Source of the DNA: Levilinea saccharolytica
GTDB lineage: Bacteria; Chloroflexota; Anaerolineae; Anaerolineales; Anaerolineaceae
Length of the DNA stretch: 64,000 nucleotides
Direction of reading: 5' to 3'
NCBI RefSeq assembly: GCF_001306035.1
Contig: NZ_LGCM01000003.1
Span: 1 to 64,000, forward strand
This document shows positions 33,160 through 42,906 of the stretch, piece by piece. The position numbers and the translations under genes are program-made. How positions within the stretch are numbered: the first letter of the stretch is position 1; each line of letters begins with the position of its first letter. Under the pieces are notes generated by a model, which was given only the letters and a program-made list of their open reading frames with translations, searched no databases and was not told where the DNA came from.

Positions 33160-34053
33160 ATGGGTGAAGCTGCGGCGTTATTGACAGCTTGTTGTTGGGT
33201 GGTGTCCAGTCTGGCGTATTCGGCCTCGGTGCAGGTGGTGGGGGCGCCGGTGGTGAACCGCGCACGCCTGGTGATGGCGATAGCTTTCTTAATGGTAACG
33301 CACCGCCTGCTGATGGGCACGTGGTTCCCCGCGGCCGAAGGGGTGCGCTGGCTGTGGCTGGGGCTGTCGGGATTCGCCGGTTTGGTCCTGGGTGATTGGG
33401 CGCTGCTCAGCGCTTACGGATTGGTCGGCCCGCGTATCGCCACGCTGATGATGGCGGTCTCGCCGGTGATCAGTACCTTCCTGGCCTGGGCTTTTTTGGG
33501 CGAGCGCCTGCAGAGCTGGGAGTATCTGGGGGTGGCCCTGGCGCTGGCGGGGGTGGGGTTGGTGGTCTTTGAACGCACCGACGGCCTGGGGCGCAAAGTT
33601 GCGCCGCGGCGATACTTTTTGGGGGTGCTGGCCGGCTTGGGGGCGGCGGCGGGACAGTCATCCGGGTTGATTCTGGCGAAGGCCGGGCTGGTGGGGGGAT
33701 TTTCGCCCCTTTCGGGGGTGCTGATGCGCATGCTGGTGGCGGGGGCGATCCTGTGGCTGGCGACGCTTGTGGGGGGGCGGGTGCGCTCTACGTTGACGAC
33801 CTTAAACCAGAACCGGCCGGTGATCGGGCGGATAGCCCTGGGGAGCCTGATGGGGCCCTTTGTGGGTGTTTGGCTTTCGTTAGTGGCGGTGCAGGCCAGC
33901 CATGTGGGCGTGGCCTCCACCCTGATGGCCATGACGCCGGTGCTGATTCTGCCGGTGGTGCGTTGGGGGCTCAAAGAGCAGGTCAGCCGCCGGGCGGTGT
34001 TGGGAACGCTGGTTTCGATTGTGGGGGTTGCGGTGATTTTTGTGGGGGGATGA
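33160..34053 (+). CDS. EamA/DMT-family transporter
   Basis: A 297-residue membrane protein with about ten helices in two EamA repeats (about 3-135 and 150-296). The second repeat carries the GSLMGPFVGVWLS and GVASTLMAMTPVLILP blocks usual for the family. Substrate unknown. AGAGGG stands just before the ATG. Its last 71 bp overlap the convergent TIGR02206-like gene. Confidence 0.85.
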   Translation: MGEAAALLTACCWVVSSLAYSASVQVVGAPVVNRARLVMAIAFLMVTHRLLMGTWFPAAEGVRWLWLGLSGFAGLVLGDWALLSAYGLVGPRIATLMMAVSPVISTFLAWAFLGERLQSWEYLGVALALAGVGLVVFERTDGLGRKVAPRRYFLGVLAGLGAAAGQSSGLILAKAGLVGGFSPLSGVLMRMLVAGAILWLATLVGGRVRSTLTTLNQNRPVIGRIALGSLMGPFVGVWLSLVAVQASHVGVASTLMAMTPVLILPVVRWGLKEQVSRRAVLGTLVSIVGVAVIFVGG

Positions 34054-34729
34054 GGCGGCCAATCAGCCAGCAGGCCAGGAATGACAGGGTGACGCCGGCT
34101 TCGACAGTCAGGGCGTATGCCCAGCGGTTGGAGACGGCGCTGAGCGGACTGGCACCGGCCGGGGGGGCGAAGAGATACATGTAATTGCTGTGGGTGAGCA
34201 AGTTTACGATCACCACCAGCAGGGCAAACCCCTGGGCTGCGCCCCAGGCCAGGAAGAAATCGCGGGCGGTGGGGCGAAAACCGTCCGCTGCCAGAGCGAC
34301 CGTGACGCATACCAGCAGGCCGTGCGAGAGCATGTAATGAAAGAAAGCAAAGTGGGGAAAGCCGTACAGGCCCAGATCGGGGAAGAGCAAGGCCGCAGCC
34401 GCGCCGGAAATGCACCAGAAATACGCCGCAGATACCCAACCACGGCGCTGGGTGAGCAGAGCCGTAGCCCCCAGGAACATGCTGGCGCTGCACGGATGCA
34501 GCGGCAGCACGGTTTGCAGCGAGGCCGCCCCCACCGCCGCCAACCATGTAACCCAGACGGCTTGCAGGGCGAGCAAGGCAAAGGCCAGGGCGCGGTGAAA
34601 GCCCGGGCTGGGGCGCACCCAGCGGTACACGGCCCAGGCCGCCAGCGTGATGAGGATCAGCGCACCCAGGTGGGCAGGCCCAAAGGCTTCAAAGGGGGCG
34701 GCGAAGTAGTAACGGGCAAAGGGGGACAT
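33983..34729 (-). CDS. TIGR02206/YwaF-like membrane protein
   Basis: A 248-residue protein with about seven hydrophobic helices and the family-like blocks FGPAHLGALILI, LPLHPCSAS, FPHFAFFHYMLSHG and NYMYLFAPPAG. Its function is unknown. The start at 34729 begins a typical N-terminus (MSPFARYYF). A minus-strand TACAAT at 34760-34755 is a likely -10, giving a leader of about 20 nt. The C-terminal 24 codons run antisense through the end of the DMT gene and look low-complexity (Pro/Ser/Lys), as if a stop was lost. Confidence 0.75.
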   Translation of the reverse strand: MSPFARYYFAAPFEAFGPAHLGALILITLAAWAVYRWVRPSPGFHRALAFALLALQAVWVTWLAAVGAASLQTVLPLHPCSASMFLGATALLTQRRGWVSAAYFWCISGAAAALLFPDLGLYGFPHFAFFHYMLSHGLLVCVTVALAADGFRPTARDFFLAWGAAQGFALLVVIVNLLTHSNYMYLFAPPAGASPLSAVSNRWAYALTVEAGVTLSFLACWLIGRLIPPQKSPQPPQSKPAFPTPPGG

Positions 34730-34804
34730 GCGGACGGGGGTTCCTTTCCGCTCTGATTGTACCCTAAGGGGCGGCCGTGTTGGGCGAGGCGCAAGGCGCT
34801 TTGC

Positions 34805-34834
34805 TTGACAAAGGCAACGTGGAAAGGATATACT
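34805..34834 (+). promoter_or_regulatory. Near-consensus promoter of the SPFH-SPFH-TPR operon
   Basis: TTGACA (34805-34810), 18-bp spacer, TATACT (34829-34834), about 50 bp before the first SPFH-like gene. Confidence 0.7.
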
Positions 34835-34883
34835 GACGATAATTCCCGGACTCATCTTCTATTGATTCCCCAAGTGAGGGGGC

Positions 34884-36581
34884 ATGCCGTTCCGAAAATC
34901 CAAAGGACTATCCCGAAATACATGGATCGGCATCACGCTAGGATCGCTGGCGCTGCTGTTTTTGATTGCCTTTTGGCATGAGATTATGCTGGTGTTGGCG
35001 CGCGTGATCACGGTGCTTTTGGCGCTGTTGGCCCAGGAGCTGCCGGAAATCACCCTGGATATGCGCCGGGCGATCAATGTGGTGGTGTTTTTCAACCTGA
35101 TCGGCGGCTTTTTCCTGATGTTCCAGGCCTGGCTGCTGCTGACCTCAGCCCAGGCGCTGCTGCCGGTAGCGGGGTTTCGGGATGTGGCCCGCACTGCCTT
35201 TCACCTGGTGTTGTATATCTTCCGCCGGCATGGGGCGGCCGTTTTCATTAAAGACGGCGAGATCAAAGCCACCTCAGAGGAACTGCGCCGCTCAGGACGC
35301 GGGGTGGTGGTGGTGGATTTTAACAGCGCGGTGGTGCTGGAGGAGACTGTCCCTACCCCCAGCGTGATGCGCGTGTTTGAAAACCTGGCGGACTCCGTCC
35401 TGGTGGCTTTGGGATTGGCGGACCCCTACCAAAATCCGCGCACGATGGGCACCGGGATTGTCTTCACCCGCCCGCGCGAGCGTATTCGGGCGGCGGTGGA
35501 TTTGCGCAGCCAGTTCCGTTTGCGACCCCAGAACCTTTCCTATTCGCGCGACGGCATTGAGCTGCGCGCCAACGTGTGGACCAAATTCACCATCGGCCAG
35601 GAGCCGGAGGTGCTGCAAGTGACCTATCTGGGGGATATGCGCGCCGAAAATTTGCGTGTGGTGGGGTTGCAGGCCGTGGACGAGACCCATGTGCGCGTGG
35701 CTTCGGTGGGGCGCGCGGACGAATTGGATGACGCCGATCGGGCTGAAATTCACCATCAGACCTGGGTGGACCTGCGCCGCGGGCAGATGAGCGCGTATGC
35801 GCCCCTGCCCAGCACCTCACTGCTGCCGGTGTTTAACGCTCAGCGCGTGTTCGCGGCGGTGTTTTCAGAGGCGCGCAACGCCCAGGAAGAAGTCATCCCC
35901 TGGGATGAACTGCCCACCCTGGTGGCCACAGATCTGTACCGGCGGGTGGTGATGGAAACCAACTACGACGAATTCTATGATATCCGCACGCCGGATCATT
36001 TCCCGCTGGACGATATCAAGCGCAAACTGCGCATGCAGATGCGCAACAACGGCATTTTGGCCTACCGCCTGGTGCTGCGCGCGGGCGGCCAACCGCTATT
36101 GAAGGCCGACGAAAAGGGCGAATGGGTGCGGGGCGAGGTGTTCTCGGTGTTCGACCTGCAAACCTCCGCCGTGCGCAGCCTGACCGCGCCCAAGGTGCTG
36201 CGCGACCGCGGGATCAAGGTCATCGCCAGCGGTTTTGGCGATTTGATGCCGGTTTCGGAAGGGGTGTACCAGCAGCGCCTGGATCATCTGTTGGCGCGCT
36301 GGGACCGCGACACAGAATTGATTCACGCACGCAACGAGCTGGATGCGCTGCGCATTCGCGGACGGGCGCGGCGGCAAGCCCAGGAAGAGCTGAACGTGGT
36401 GTTGGCGCGCATCCTGGAAACCCGCGAACACACCCAGGAGATTATGGCCTTGCGGGTGTTCCAGGCCATTGACGGCATGGCCGCGGACCCGAAAACGCGC
36501 CGCTTCCTGCCGGCCGAGACGCTGGATATGATCAACAAGCTGCAAAGCTGGCTGCTGCCCCCTCAGCTGCCCAAGGCTTAA
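34884..36581 (+). CDS. SPFH/band-7-like membrane protein 1
   Basis: A 565-residue protein with two hydrophobic segments near the N-terminus (about 13-47 and 63-87), a prohibitin/SPFH-like region (about 105-330) and a long helical region. The C-terminus (about 480-560) is a coiled coil ending in LPAETLDMINKLQSWLLP, much like the end of other SPFH proteins. Such proteins form oligomeric membrane scaffolds. The region around TSEELRRSGRGVVVVDFNSA is the start of the domain. It heads a three-gene operon; the next gene starts 9 bp after its stop. The call rests on pattern similarity rather than a strict motif. Confidence 0.7.
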   Translation: MPFRKSKGLSRNTWIGITLGSLALLFLIAFWHEIMLVLARVITVLLALLAQELPEITLDMRRAINVVVFFNLIGGFFLMFQAWLLLTSAQALLPVAGFRDVARTAFHLVLYIFRRHGAAVFIKDGEIKATSEELRRSGRGVVVVDFNSAVVLEETVPTPSVMRVFENLADSVLVALGLADPYQNPRTMGTGIVFTRPRERIRAAVDLRSQFRLRPQNLSYSRDGIELRANVWTKFTIGQEPEVLQVTYLGDMRAENLRVVGLQAVDETHVRVASVGRADELDDADRAEIHHQTWVDLRRGQMSAYAPLPSTSLLPVFNAQRVFAAVFSEARNAQEEVIPWDELPTLVATDLYRRVVMETNYDEFYDIRTPDHFPLDDIKRKLRMQMRNNGILAYRLVLRAGGQPLLKADEKGEWVRGEVFSVFDLQTSAVRSLTAPKVLRDRGIKVIASGFGDLMPVSEGVYQQRLDHLLARWDRDTELIHARNELDALRIRGRARRQAQEELNVVLARILETREHTQEIMALRVFQAIDGMAADPKTRRFLPAETLDMINKLQSWLLPPQLPKA

Positions 36582-36590
36582 GGACGAGCG

Positions 36591-37913
36591 ATGCAAAACC
36601 GTATGCCGCGATTTAACCGCAGACGCGAACGGCCCCAGGTGGACACCGAGGCCTGGCAGCAGCTTTTGGCGCTGGTGCGTATGGGCCTGGTGGTGCTCAT
36701 GCTGAGCGGTTTCGCGTTTTTGGGCGGGGCGCTGTTTGAAGATGTGGATGTCAACGGCATTGCTGAAAGTCTGCACGGCGCCAACATCCTGCTGCGTTTC
36801 TTCCCTCTGTGGATGTTCCGCCTGGGGGTGTGGATTTTTCATCCGCTGCACGTGCGTTATGCCATCGCACCGCTGGCGGCTTTGGTGGCGGTGATGGTGG
36901 CGGGGGCGCGCTTTGTGCAGGATATTTACAATCTGCCGAAATTCTCCCACGGGCTGAAATATATCCTGTCCTCGATGTTCGGCCTGGATTACCCGGAACT
37001 GACCATTGACGGCGGTCAGATGATTCGCGGTAAGAAAGAGGTGAACCTGATTGACGCGGTGGGCGGGCCGGGCTACGTGCTGATTCAGCCGGGAAACGCG
37101 GTCTTGTTCCGCGAGCTGCGCCGCCCGTCCAACGTTAGCATCACCCGCTCTTACTTTGTGGCCCCCTTCGAAACCGTGGGGCAGATTGCCAACTTGGATG
37201 ACCAGCACGACTCGAACAACGACGTCAAGACCATGACGCGCGACGGGATCCTGGTGATTCTGCACGATGTGCAGTTCCGCTACCGCATTCTGCCGGAAGA
37301 ATCCGGCGGGCGCGTCATCCGGCGCTCCTTAGACCGACCTTACCCCTATTCCGAAGACGCCATGCGCAATATGGCCTATAACCTCTCGGTGACCAAAGAC
37401 GGCTTAGAGAGCTGGCATGCGGCCGTGCGCAAATCGGTGACGGGAGTGATCAGCGATTACATTAACAGTCATTATCTGGACGAATTAACCGCACCGATGA
37501 ACGAGGACCGCTCCCCGCGAGATGTGATCCGCGCGGATTTCGACCTGCCTGACCGCAAGGCGCGCCTGAAGAACCTGGGGGCGGAACTGCTGTGGATTGA
37601 TATCGGCCATATCGAGATCGTTCAAGAAGCCGTGGATGAGCGCCGTGTGGGTTATTGGGCGGCGGAATGGTTGGGGGACGCCAACGCGAAACGAGCCTTC
37701 AGCGATGCGCGCCGCCAGGCTTACACCGAATTGGGACGGGCTGAGGCCCAGGCCGAGGTGATCATCAGCATTGCCCACGCGTTGGAGAATGTGCAGATGA
37801 ACAACGATCCCCGTGAAAACCTGCGCACGATCTTCTTACAGCGGGTGGCCAGTACGCTGGATGCGCTGCGCGACCAAAACTTGAGAAATCAGGAGGGTGA
37901 GCCCCATGATTGA
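36591..37913 (+). CDS. SPFH/band-7-like membrane protein 2
   Basis: A 440-residue protein with two N-terminal hydrophobic stretches (about 27-50 and 82-106) and an SPFH-like domain from about 140 to 340. The core reads GGPGYVLIQPGNAVLFRELR, then MTRDGILVILHDVQFRYRI, which is the classic band-7 alternation of strands. The C-terminus (about 370-435) is helical with Ala/Glu/Arg-rich repeats. It differs clearly in sequence from the first SPFH-like protein, so the two may build a hetero-oligomer. It overlaps the TPR gene by 8 bp. Confidence 0.78.
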   Translation: MQNRMPRFNRRRERPQVDTEAWQQLLALVRMGLVVLMLSGFAFLGGALFEDVDVNGIAESLHGANILLRFFPLWMFRLGVWIFHPLHVRYAIAPLAALVAVMVAGARFVQDIYNLPKFSHGLKYILSSMFGLDYPELTIDGGQMIRGKKEVNLIDAVGGPGYVLIQPGNAVLFRELRRPSNVSITRSYFVAPFETVGQIANLDDQHDSNNDVKTMTRDGILVILHDVQFRYRILPEESGGRVIRRSLDRPYPYSEDAMRNMAYNLSVTKDGLESWHAAVRKSVTGVISDYINSHYLDELTAPMNEDRSPRDVIRADFDLPDRKARLKNLGAELLWIDIGHIEIVQEAVDERRVGYWAAEWLGDANAKRAFSDARRQAYTELGRAEAQAEVIISIAHALENVQMNNDPRENLRTIFLQRVASTLDALRDQNLRNQEGEPHD

Positions 37914-38871
37914 CCTGGAGGCCGTCCTGCAGTGGATGAATGAATTTGAGCCGATGCGCCTTTCGCAGGCGGTGCGTACGAAGGTGGAAGCGATGAACGC
38001 GCCGGAAGTGACCAAGAGCCGCATGGCGGTCCTGATGAACGACGCTCTGAACACCGCACGCGCCAGCGCAGACCGCCTGGAATACGCCGAAGCGCTGGTA
38101 TACACCGCGGTGAAGCGCTATCAACATAATTATCGGTTGACCGCCAGCCAGAATTTGCAGGAAGCACTGACCATTTTCCCGCAAAACTCCTACAAATTTG
38201 GAGTAACGGCTTACATGCTGGGTTGGGTGCTGTGGGATATGGAGGAGCGCGAAAACGCCCAATCGTATTGGCAGCAGGCGCGGGGCATTTTTGACACGAA
38301 ACGCGCCTTCCTTCAGCAGCGGCTGGATGGAATGCAGGCCGATATCGGCACGGCTGGCGTGGACGACATGAGCGAGGTGTATAACGACTGGCTGCACAAG
38401 TGGGGCGAAAAATACCTGCGGGAACAATCCGCTCAGTTGGTGGAAATCCTGGAGCGGAAACGCCGCCGCCGGGACGTGACCGCCTACGACACGATTGACC
38501 GTTTGTTGGACAGCGTGTTCCGAACCAAGGAATATCAAGCCGAAGCCGAGGCCTGTGTGGTCAGCGGGTACACCTGCTTCGTGCTGGAAAATTATCCCCT
38601 GGCCGAAGCCTATTTCACGCGCGCCGTGGCCACTTATCTTCCGGGGACTCACCCGCAGGCGGTGGCGTTGTGGATGTTGGGGATGGTGCAGTGGCGCATC
38701 GCGGGGGAATTTGGCCGGGCGGCACAAAGCTGGGAACGGGCCATCACCACGTTTGAGGATTTGGCGGTGGTGGAAAAGAACCAGAATCGTCACAACCGCT
38801 TCGAATGGTATTCTGAAAAACTGGCGCTGATGCGCTCGGCTTTAACCCTAAAGCTTCAGACAGCTTTATAG
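37906..38871 (+). CDS. TPR-repeat protein
   Basis: A 321-residue all-helical soluble protein. Helical pairs resembling TPRs occur at about 57-125 (YAEALVYTAVKRY...) and 205-300, the clearest being ACVVSGYTCFVLENYPLAEAYF with the next ALWMLGMVQWRIAGEFGRAAQSW. It probably binds partner proteins, perhaps the SPFH scaffold or the AAA+ protein encoded opposite. AGGAGGG (37891-37897) stands eight bases before the ATG at 37906. Its last 128 bp overlap the convergent AAA+ gene on the other strand. Confidence 0.75.
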   Translation: MIDLEAVLQWMNEFEPMRLSQAVRTKVEAMNAPEVTKSRMAVLMNDALNTARASADRLEYAEALVYTAVKRYQHNYRLTASQNLQEALTIFPQNSYKFGVTAYMLGWVLWDMEERENAQSYWQQARGIFDTKRAFLQQRLDGMQADIGTAGVDDMSEVYNDWLHKWGEKYLREQSAQLVEILERKRRRRDVTAYDTIDRLLDSVFRTKEYQAEAEACVVSGYTCFVLENYPLAEAYFTRAVATYLPGTHPQAVALWMLGMVQWRIAGEFGRAAQSWERAITTFEDLAVVEKNQNRHNRFEWYSEKLALMRSALTLKLQTAL

Positions 38872-41533
38872 GCGCAGCTTTCCAATCGGGCGCAGGCTTG
38901 CCGACCCTATCCTCGGCCTTGTACTGCTGAGTGGATTCTCTGACACACTCAGCATGTTTCGCCACGTGCGCTGGCGAGTTTCCATACACGCTGCTTGATT
39001 CCCGTTCGGCGTATGAGGTATGGGCTGGCGCTGACCAACCCGGCACGTCCTCCAGAGTGATTTTCCCCAGGTCATGCCGCGCAGACCGGGCGTGACCGGT
39101 ATATATGGCTTCAGCATGACGGTTTTTGACCTCTTCCCACAGGTTTCGGGCAGCGCGGGCGTTGCCAAAACTGCGCTTCTGCGCGGCGGCACGTTGGTTA
39201 AGGAGGGCCGTCATGTGTGTCAGGGCTTCCTCAGTGATTTGATATTGGTCGCGATGGGCCAACTGAGATAGGATTTCGCGCAGCTCGGCGGGGGTGTAAT
39301 CTGGAAACAGGATCGGATCCCCAAAACGTGAAGCCAGCCCGGGATTCAATTGCAAGAAACCCTGCATTTCTTCTGGATACCCGGCGGCGATGACCACCAG
39401 GCGGTGCCCCTCATCCTCCAGGGCCTTCACCAAGGTGTCCATCGCTTCCCGACCAAAATCCTGGCTGCCGCCGCGGGACAAGGTGTAGGCTTCATCAATA
39501 AAGAGCACACCACCGCGCGCCTCTTTGATCTTCTGCGCGGCTTTCAGCGCGGTCTGGCCCACATAACCAGCCACCAGATCGGCGCGGGAGACTTCCACCA
39601 GATGCCCCTGGCTCAGCAAGCCCAGGGCGCGAAAGAGGCGGCCCACTAAGCGGGCGACAGTGGTTTTGCCCGTGCCGGGGTTGCCGGTGAAAACAAAATG
39701 GCTTTTCGGATAATTGGGGATGTAGGCGGCATCCAGCGCCTTGCGTTGGTTTTCCATCTGAATGCGGTACGCCAGGGCGCGCAGGCTGCGTTTAACCGCC
39801 TCCAGACCCGTAAGGGAATCAAGCTCCCGAAAGACATCTTCCACGCAGTCTACCTGCGGCTGTAAAAAGCGCTGGTAATGTTTCGGCAGGTCCTGGGGCA
39901 GCAATACGGCTGGGGTGTGCGGCTCGGCGGCCGCGCGCACGGCATAAGCTTTTTCCAGGGCGTCGGCCAGGTTGCGCATCTCACCGGCATTGCCGAAATG
40001 TTCATCTTTGTCGCGCAGCAGGCCGGTGATGCACTCTTCCAGTGCGGATTCGAGGGTGGGGTGCAGGGCCAGCCCGCGGTTGTGGAGCAGCTGGCGCAGA
40101 ATCTCGGCCAGTTCATCACGGTCTAAATCGGTGAAAACCAAACGATTTTCTGCGGGAAAACGGCGGCTCAGCCCAGGGTTGGCATCCAGAAATCTTTGCA
40201 TTTTCTGGGTGTAACCCGCGGCGATCACCACCAACCGTTCGCGGTCGTTTTCCATGCGGGTGAGCAAGGTCTCCAGGGCTTCGGCGCCATACCCGCCGCG
40301 GTCAGCTTCCGTCAGGCCGTAGGCTTCGTCGATGAACAGCACCCCGTCGAGAGCGGAATCGATGATCTGATGGGTCTTGGCAGCCGTGCCGCCCATGTAT
40401 TGCGCCACCATCTGGCCGGGAGTGGTTTCTACCAGATGACCGCGGCGCAGCACGCCTGCGTCGTGCAGAATTTCACCCACCAGACGGGCAAACGTGGTTT
40501 TGCCGGTGCCGGGGCTGCCGGAGAAGACCATGTGCAGCAGCGGGGCTTCCTCCTGCGGAGGGCGACCGGGCGCCCATTGAAGGCGCACCCAGGCGCGAAA
40601 GTCCAGCAGGCGCTGCTTGAGTTCCGCTCGGCCGACGACAGCTTTCAGCTTGTCATCGAGGGAAAGATCCGGCCGACGCACCGAGGAAAACCAACCCTGG
40701 GCTCTTGCCGCGGCGAAGGACCATTCGGGTAATGAAGCCAGCCGCTCATGCCAGGTGCGCAGACTGCCCCCTTCGGCGGAAATCCAACGGAGCAGACGGC
40801 TGCGCTCCTCATTCGGCAGCGCCTGTCCGCGGGTGGTCTCCAAATGGTACAGCATGGCGTCCCACTCTTCGGGGGCAGGCTCTGGCAGGCAGTACACCGC
40901 GTTGGCAGCGGCCGCCATGCCCGCCGATTGGATTAACTCGCGCAGTTCGGGCACGGGCAGGTTGGGGCCGATCTCTCGCAGGGCTTCCTGATTCCGCGCC
41001 GAAAACAGGCAGAAACATTGGTTGCTGCTGCTGGACGGCAGGTTGAGCCAGGAGCCTACCATCCCGGCCAGTGTGCGCTGGCTGTCATTAAAGGCCATCC
41101 AGGATTCGGCCTGTTGGATCACCACTGCGGTGCGGATGGGACGGGGGTCGGTCATCAAGGCGTGCAGCAGGTGCACTGCATGGACATCACTCATGGGTTG
41201 GTAATTGGCGCGCACATTCATCAACCCACCGGTGAGCAGCTGCCGGTCTCGCAAGGGGCCGGCGCGGGGCTGAGGGGTGGATGCGGTTGGACTCATTTCT
41301 TCGGGACTGGCTAACTGCTCCGACTCAGCATCCAGATAAAACACCGGCCGGTGGGGGGCAACAAAGGCGATGCGCTGATAACCGGCTTCCCGTAGCGCGG
41401 TGTGAAAAGCGGTGAGGAAATTGCTCTCGCGGCCGTCGACTGAGAAGAAGGAATCACTCAGGCCCTCACCGATGATGATTTCAATCGGGCAGGGCAGGGG
41501 GTGAGAAAAGAGGGGGGCAAAGCGGGGGATCAC
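38744..41533 (-). CDS. Double CbxX/CfqX-type AAA+ ATPase with N-terminal ATPase-like domain
   Basis: A 929-residue protein with two intact AAA+ modules of the CbxX/SpoVK type. Module 1: Walker A GSPGTGKTT (339-347), Walker B LFIDEA (399-404). Module 2: Walker A GNPGTGKTT (617-625), Walker B LFIDEA (677-682). Each is followed by an RRF/SRF arginine-finger-like motif. Residues 1-200 resemble an ATPase fold (RTAVVIQQAESW looks like a Walker B strand) but have no P-loop. CbxX ATPases remodel protein complexes. The tail after about 835 is Ser/Pro-rich, and its last 42 codons are antisense to the TPR gene. The start overlaps the coiled-coil gene by 4 bp. Confidence 0.88.
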   Translation of the reverse strand: MIPRFAPLFSHPLPCPIEIIIGEGLSDSFFSVDGRESNFLTAFHTALREAGYQRIAFVAPHRPVFYLDAESEQLASPEEMSPTASTPQPRAGPLRDRQLLTGGLMNVRANYQPMSDVHAVHLLHALMTDPRPIRTAVVIQQAESWMAFNDSQRTLAGMVGSWLNLPSSSSNQCFCLFSARNQEALREIGPNLPVPELRELIQSAGMAAAANAVYCLPEPAPEEWDAMLYHLETTRGQALPNEERSRLLRWISAEGGSLRTWHERLASLPEWSFAAARAQGWFSSVRRPDLSLDDKLKAVVGRAELKQRLLDFRAWVRLQWAPGRPPQEEAPLLHMVFSGSPGTGKTTFARLVGEILHDAGVLRRGHLVETTPGQMVAQYMGGTAAKTHQIIDSALDGVLFIDEAYGLTEADRGGYGAEALETLLTRMENDRERLVVIAAGYTQKMQRFLDANPGLSRRFPAENRLVFTDLDRDELAEILRQLLHNRGLALHPTLESALEECITGLLRDKDEHFGNAGEMRNLADALEKAYAVRAAAEPHTPAVLLPQDLPKHYQRFLQPQVDCVEDVFRELDSLTGLEAVKRSLRALAYRIQMENQRKALDAAYIPNYPKSHFVFTGNPGTGKTTVARLVGRLFRALGLLSQGHLVEVSRADLVAGYVGQTALKAAQKIKEARGGVLFIDEAYTLSRGGSQDFGREAMDTLVKALEDEGHRLVVIAAGYPEEMQGFLQLNPGLASRFGDPILFPDYTPAELREILSQLAHRDQYQITEEALTHMTALLNQRAAAQKRSFGNARAARNLWEEVKNRHAEAIYTGHARSARHDLGKITLEDVPGWSAPAHTSYAERESSSVYGNSPAHVAKHAECVRESTQQYKAEDRVGKPAPDWKAAPIKLSEALGLKPSASAPVFQNTIRSGCDDSGSFPPPPNPQTW

Positions 41534-42906
41534 GGGTGTGCCAGGGGTCGGTTAGCGGGGAGCGGTTTGGATAGGCGCGTGCGTCCCAGCCCATTGGAGG
41601 CCAGTCGCACCTCGCGCGGCTGTTCCACGATCAATCCACTGTCGGTCAGGCTGCTTTGAATACCCAGGAAACGCTGACGGAAATCGTGTTCGGTGCTCTG
41701 GCTGCGGTCGAGGGAGATAATGTGCAGGTCATTTTCCAGGCTGTTGGCCGCGCGCGGGTGCACCTGGATGACCACTTCCTCACCAGCAAAATTCTTGAGC
41801 GAGGCCGAATAGGCGCGGCGCATGTCCTCAGCATCGTAATGGCCTTCGTAGAACACGAAACGCTCAGCCTCCAGCGACCGAACCACCAGATCGGCGATGT
41901 TGATGCGCAGTTGAGATGAAAGCACCGCGATGCGGGCCTGATGCACCAGGTCGGTGAACTCTTCTCGCATAGCGGGCAAATCGTGCGTGAGAATTTGCTG
42001 AAGTGTGCGCGTGGGGTTGTGTTCCATCCCGCTTTCCAGTTGGCTAACCAGGGCCTGCGAACGTTGTACCAGTTCAGCATATCCACCCTGGGTCCACACA
42101 TTGATATCGACTTGATCTTCGATTTCCTGACCCTCCAGATCCACGGCCGGCACGCGGGCCGAACGCTGCAGCACGGCAAGGTGGGTGTTGACCTGGAAGA
42201 CCGCCTGCTGATATAGGTGATTCCACCGCGCCAACCGCCGTTCCAATTCGATGCGGAAATCCGAAAGCTGGAAGAAGACCCTCTGAAAAGCGGAGAGGGC
42301 GGCCTGGAAGGCGGCGGCGTTGTAATTGCCCTCCGCGGCAGCCAATTCTTCCAGAATGCGCTGCACCTTGACGCGCCCCAAGAGCGGTGGGGGGTAGTGA
42401 TTCTGGATAAAATCTAAAAGGATCAAAGCCGATTCAGACCACTGCTCAGCCAGCGCCTGGTGCTGCCGGGCGCTGTGCTGGTGTTCTTCCATGTTGCGGT
42501 GCAGGTGAAGCAGCTCTACCTGGCGGGCGCGGTGTTCTTCCTGAATATCGCTGAAGATCTGATGAGCCCAGCTTTCGATTTGCTCTGCAGTTTGTTGTGA
42601 CCAGTTTTGTTCAAAGGAAGATAAGTTCTGAGACCAGGCTTGATAGAGGCTTTCATAGGCCTGGGCAGAGGCATTTTCCAGATCCTGCAAATTCTCGGAA
42701 AGAACCGCCACGGTCTCTTCATAGGCATGCTGGCGAGAGAGGGCTTCCCGGAGCTGATCTTGTGAGGACTGAACTGTCTGGCGGCGCATGGCCTCATGCA
42801 GGTCGTCGAGCTGGGCCGCCAGATCGTACACGCGCACACTGGCGGTGCGCAAGCGGTCATATTCTTCCTGGCTGATGCTGACCAGGGCTTTCTTATGCCC
42901 ACTCAT
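41530..42906 (-). CDS. Large coiled-coil protein of unknown function
   Basis: A 458-residue soluble protein without a recognised domain. Residues about 8-245 are strongly helical with Gln/Glu/Leu heptads; a mixed alpha/beta region follows (about 255-450), including RFVFYEGHYDAEDMRRAYSASL and the strand GEEVVIQVHPRAANSLENDLHIISL. It has 4-bp ATGA overlaps with both the radical SAM gene upstream and the AAA+ gene downstream, so all three products should be made together. It may be the substrate or an adaptor of the AAA+ ATPase. No signal peptide or membrane helix is seen. Confidence 0.8.
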   Translation of the reverse strand: MSGHKKALVSISQEEYDRLRTASVRVYDLAAQLDDLHEAMRRQTVQSSQDQLREALSRQHAYEETVAVLSENLQDLENASAQAYESLYQAWSQNLSSFEQNWSQQTAEQIESWAHQIFSDIQEEHRARQVELLHLHRNMEEHQHSARQHQALAEQWSESALILLDFIQNHYPPPLLGRVKVQRILEELAAAEGNYNAAAFQAALSAFQRVFFQLSDFRIELERRLARWNHLYQQAVFQVNTHLAVLQRSARVPAVDLEGQEIEDQVDINVWTQGGYAELVQRSQALVSQLESGMEHNPTRTLQQILTHDLPAMREEFTDLVHQARIAVLSSQLRINIADLVVRSLEAERFVFYEGHYDAEDMRRAYSASLKNFAGEEVVIQVHPRAANSLENDLHIISLDRSQSTEHDFRQRFLGIQSSLTDSGLIVEQPREVRLASNGLGRTRLSKPLPANRPLAHP

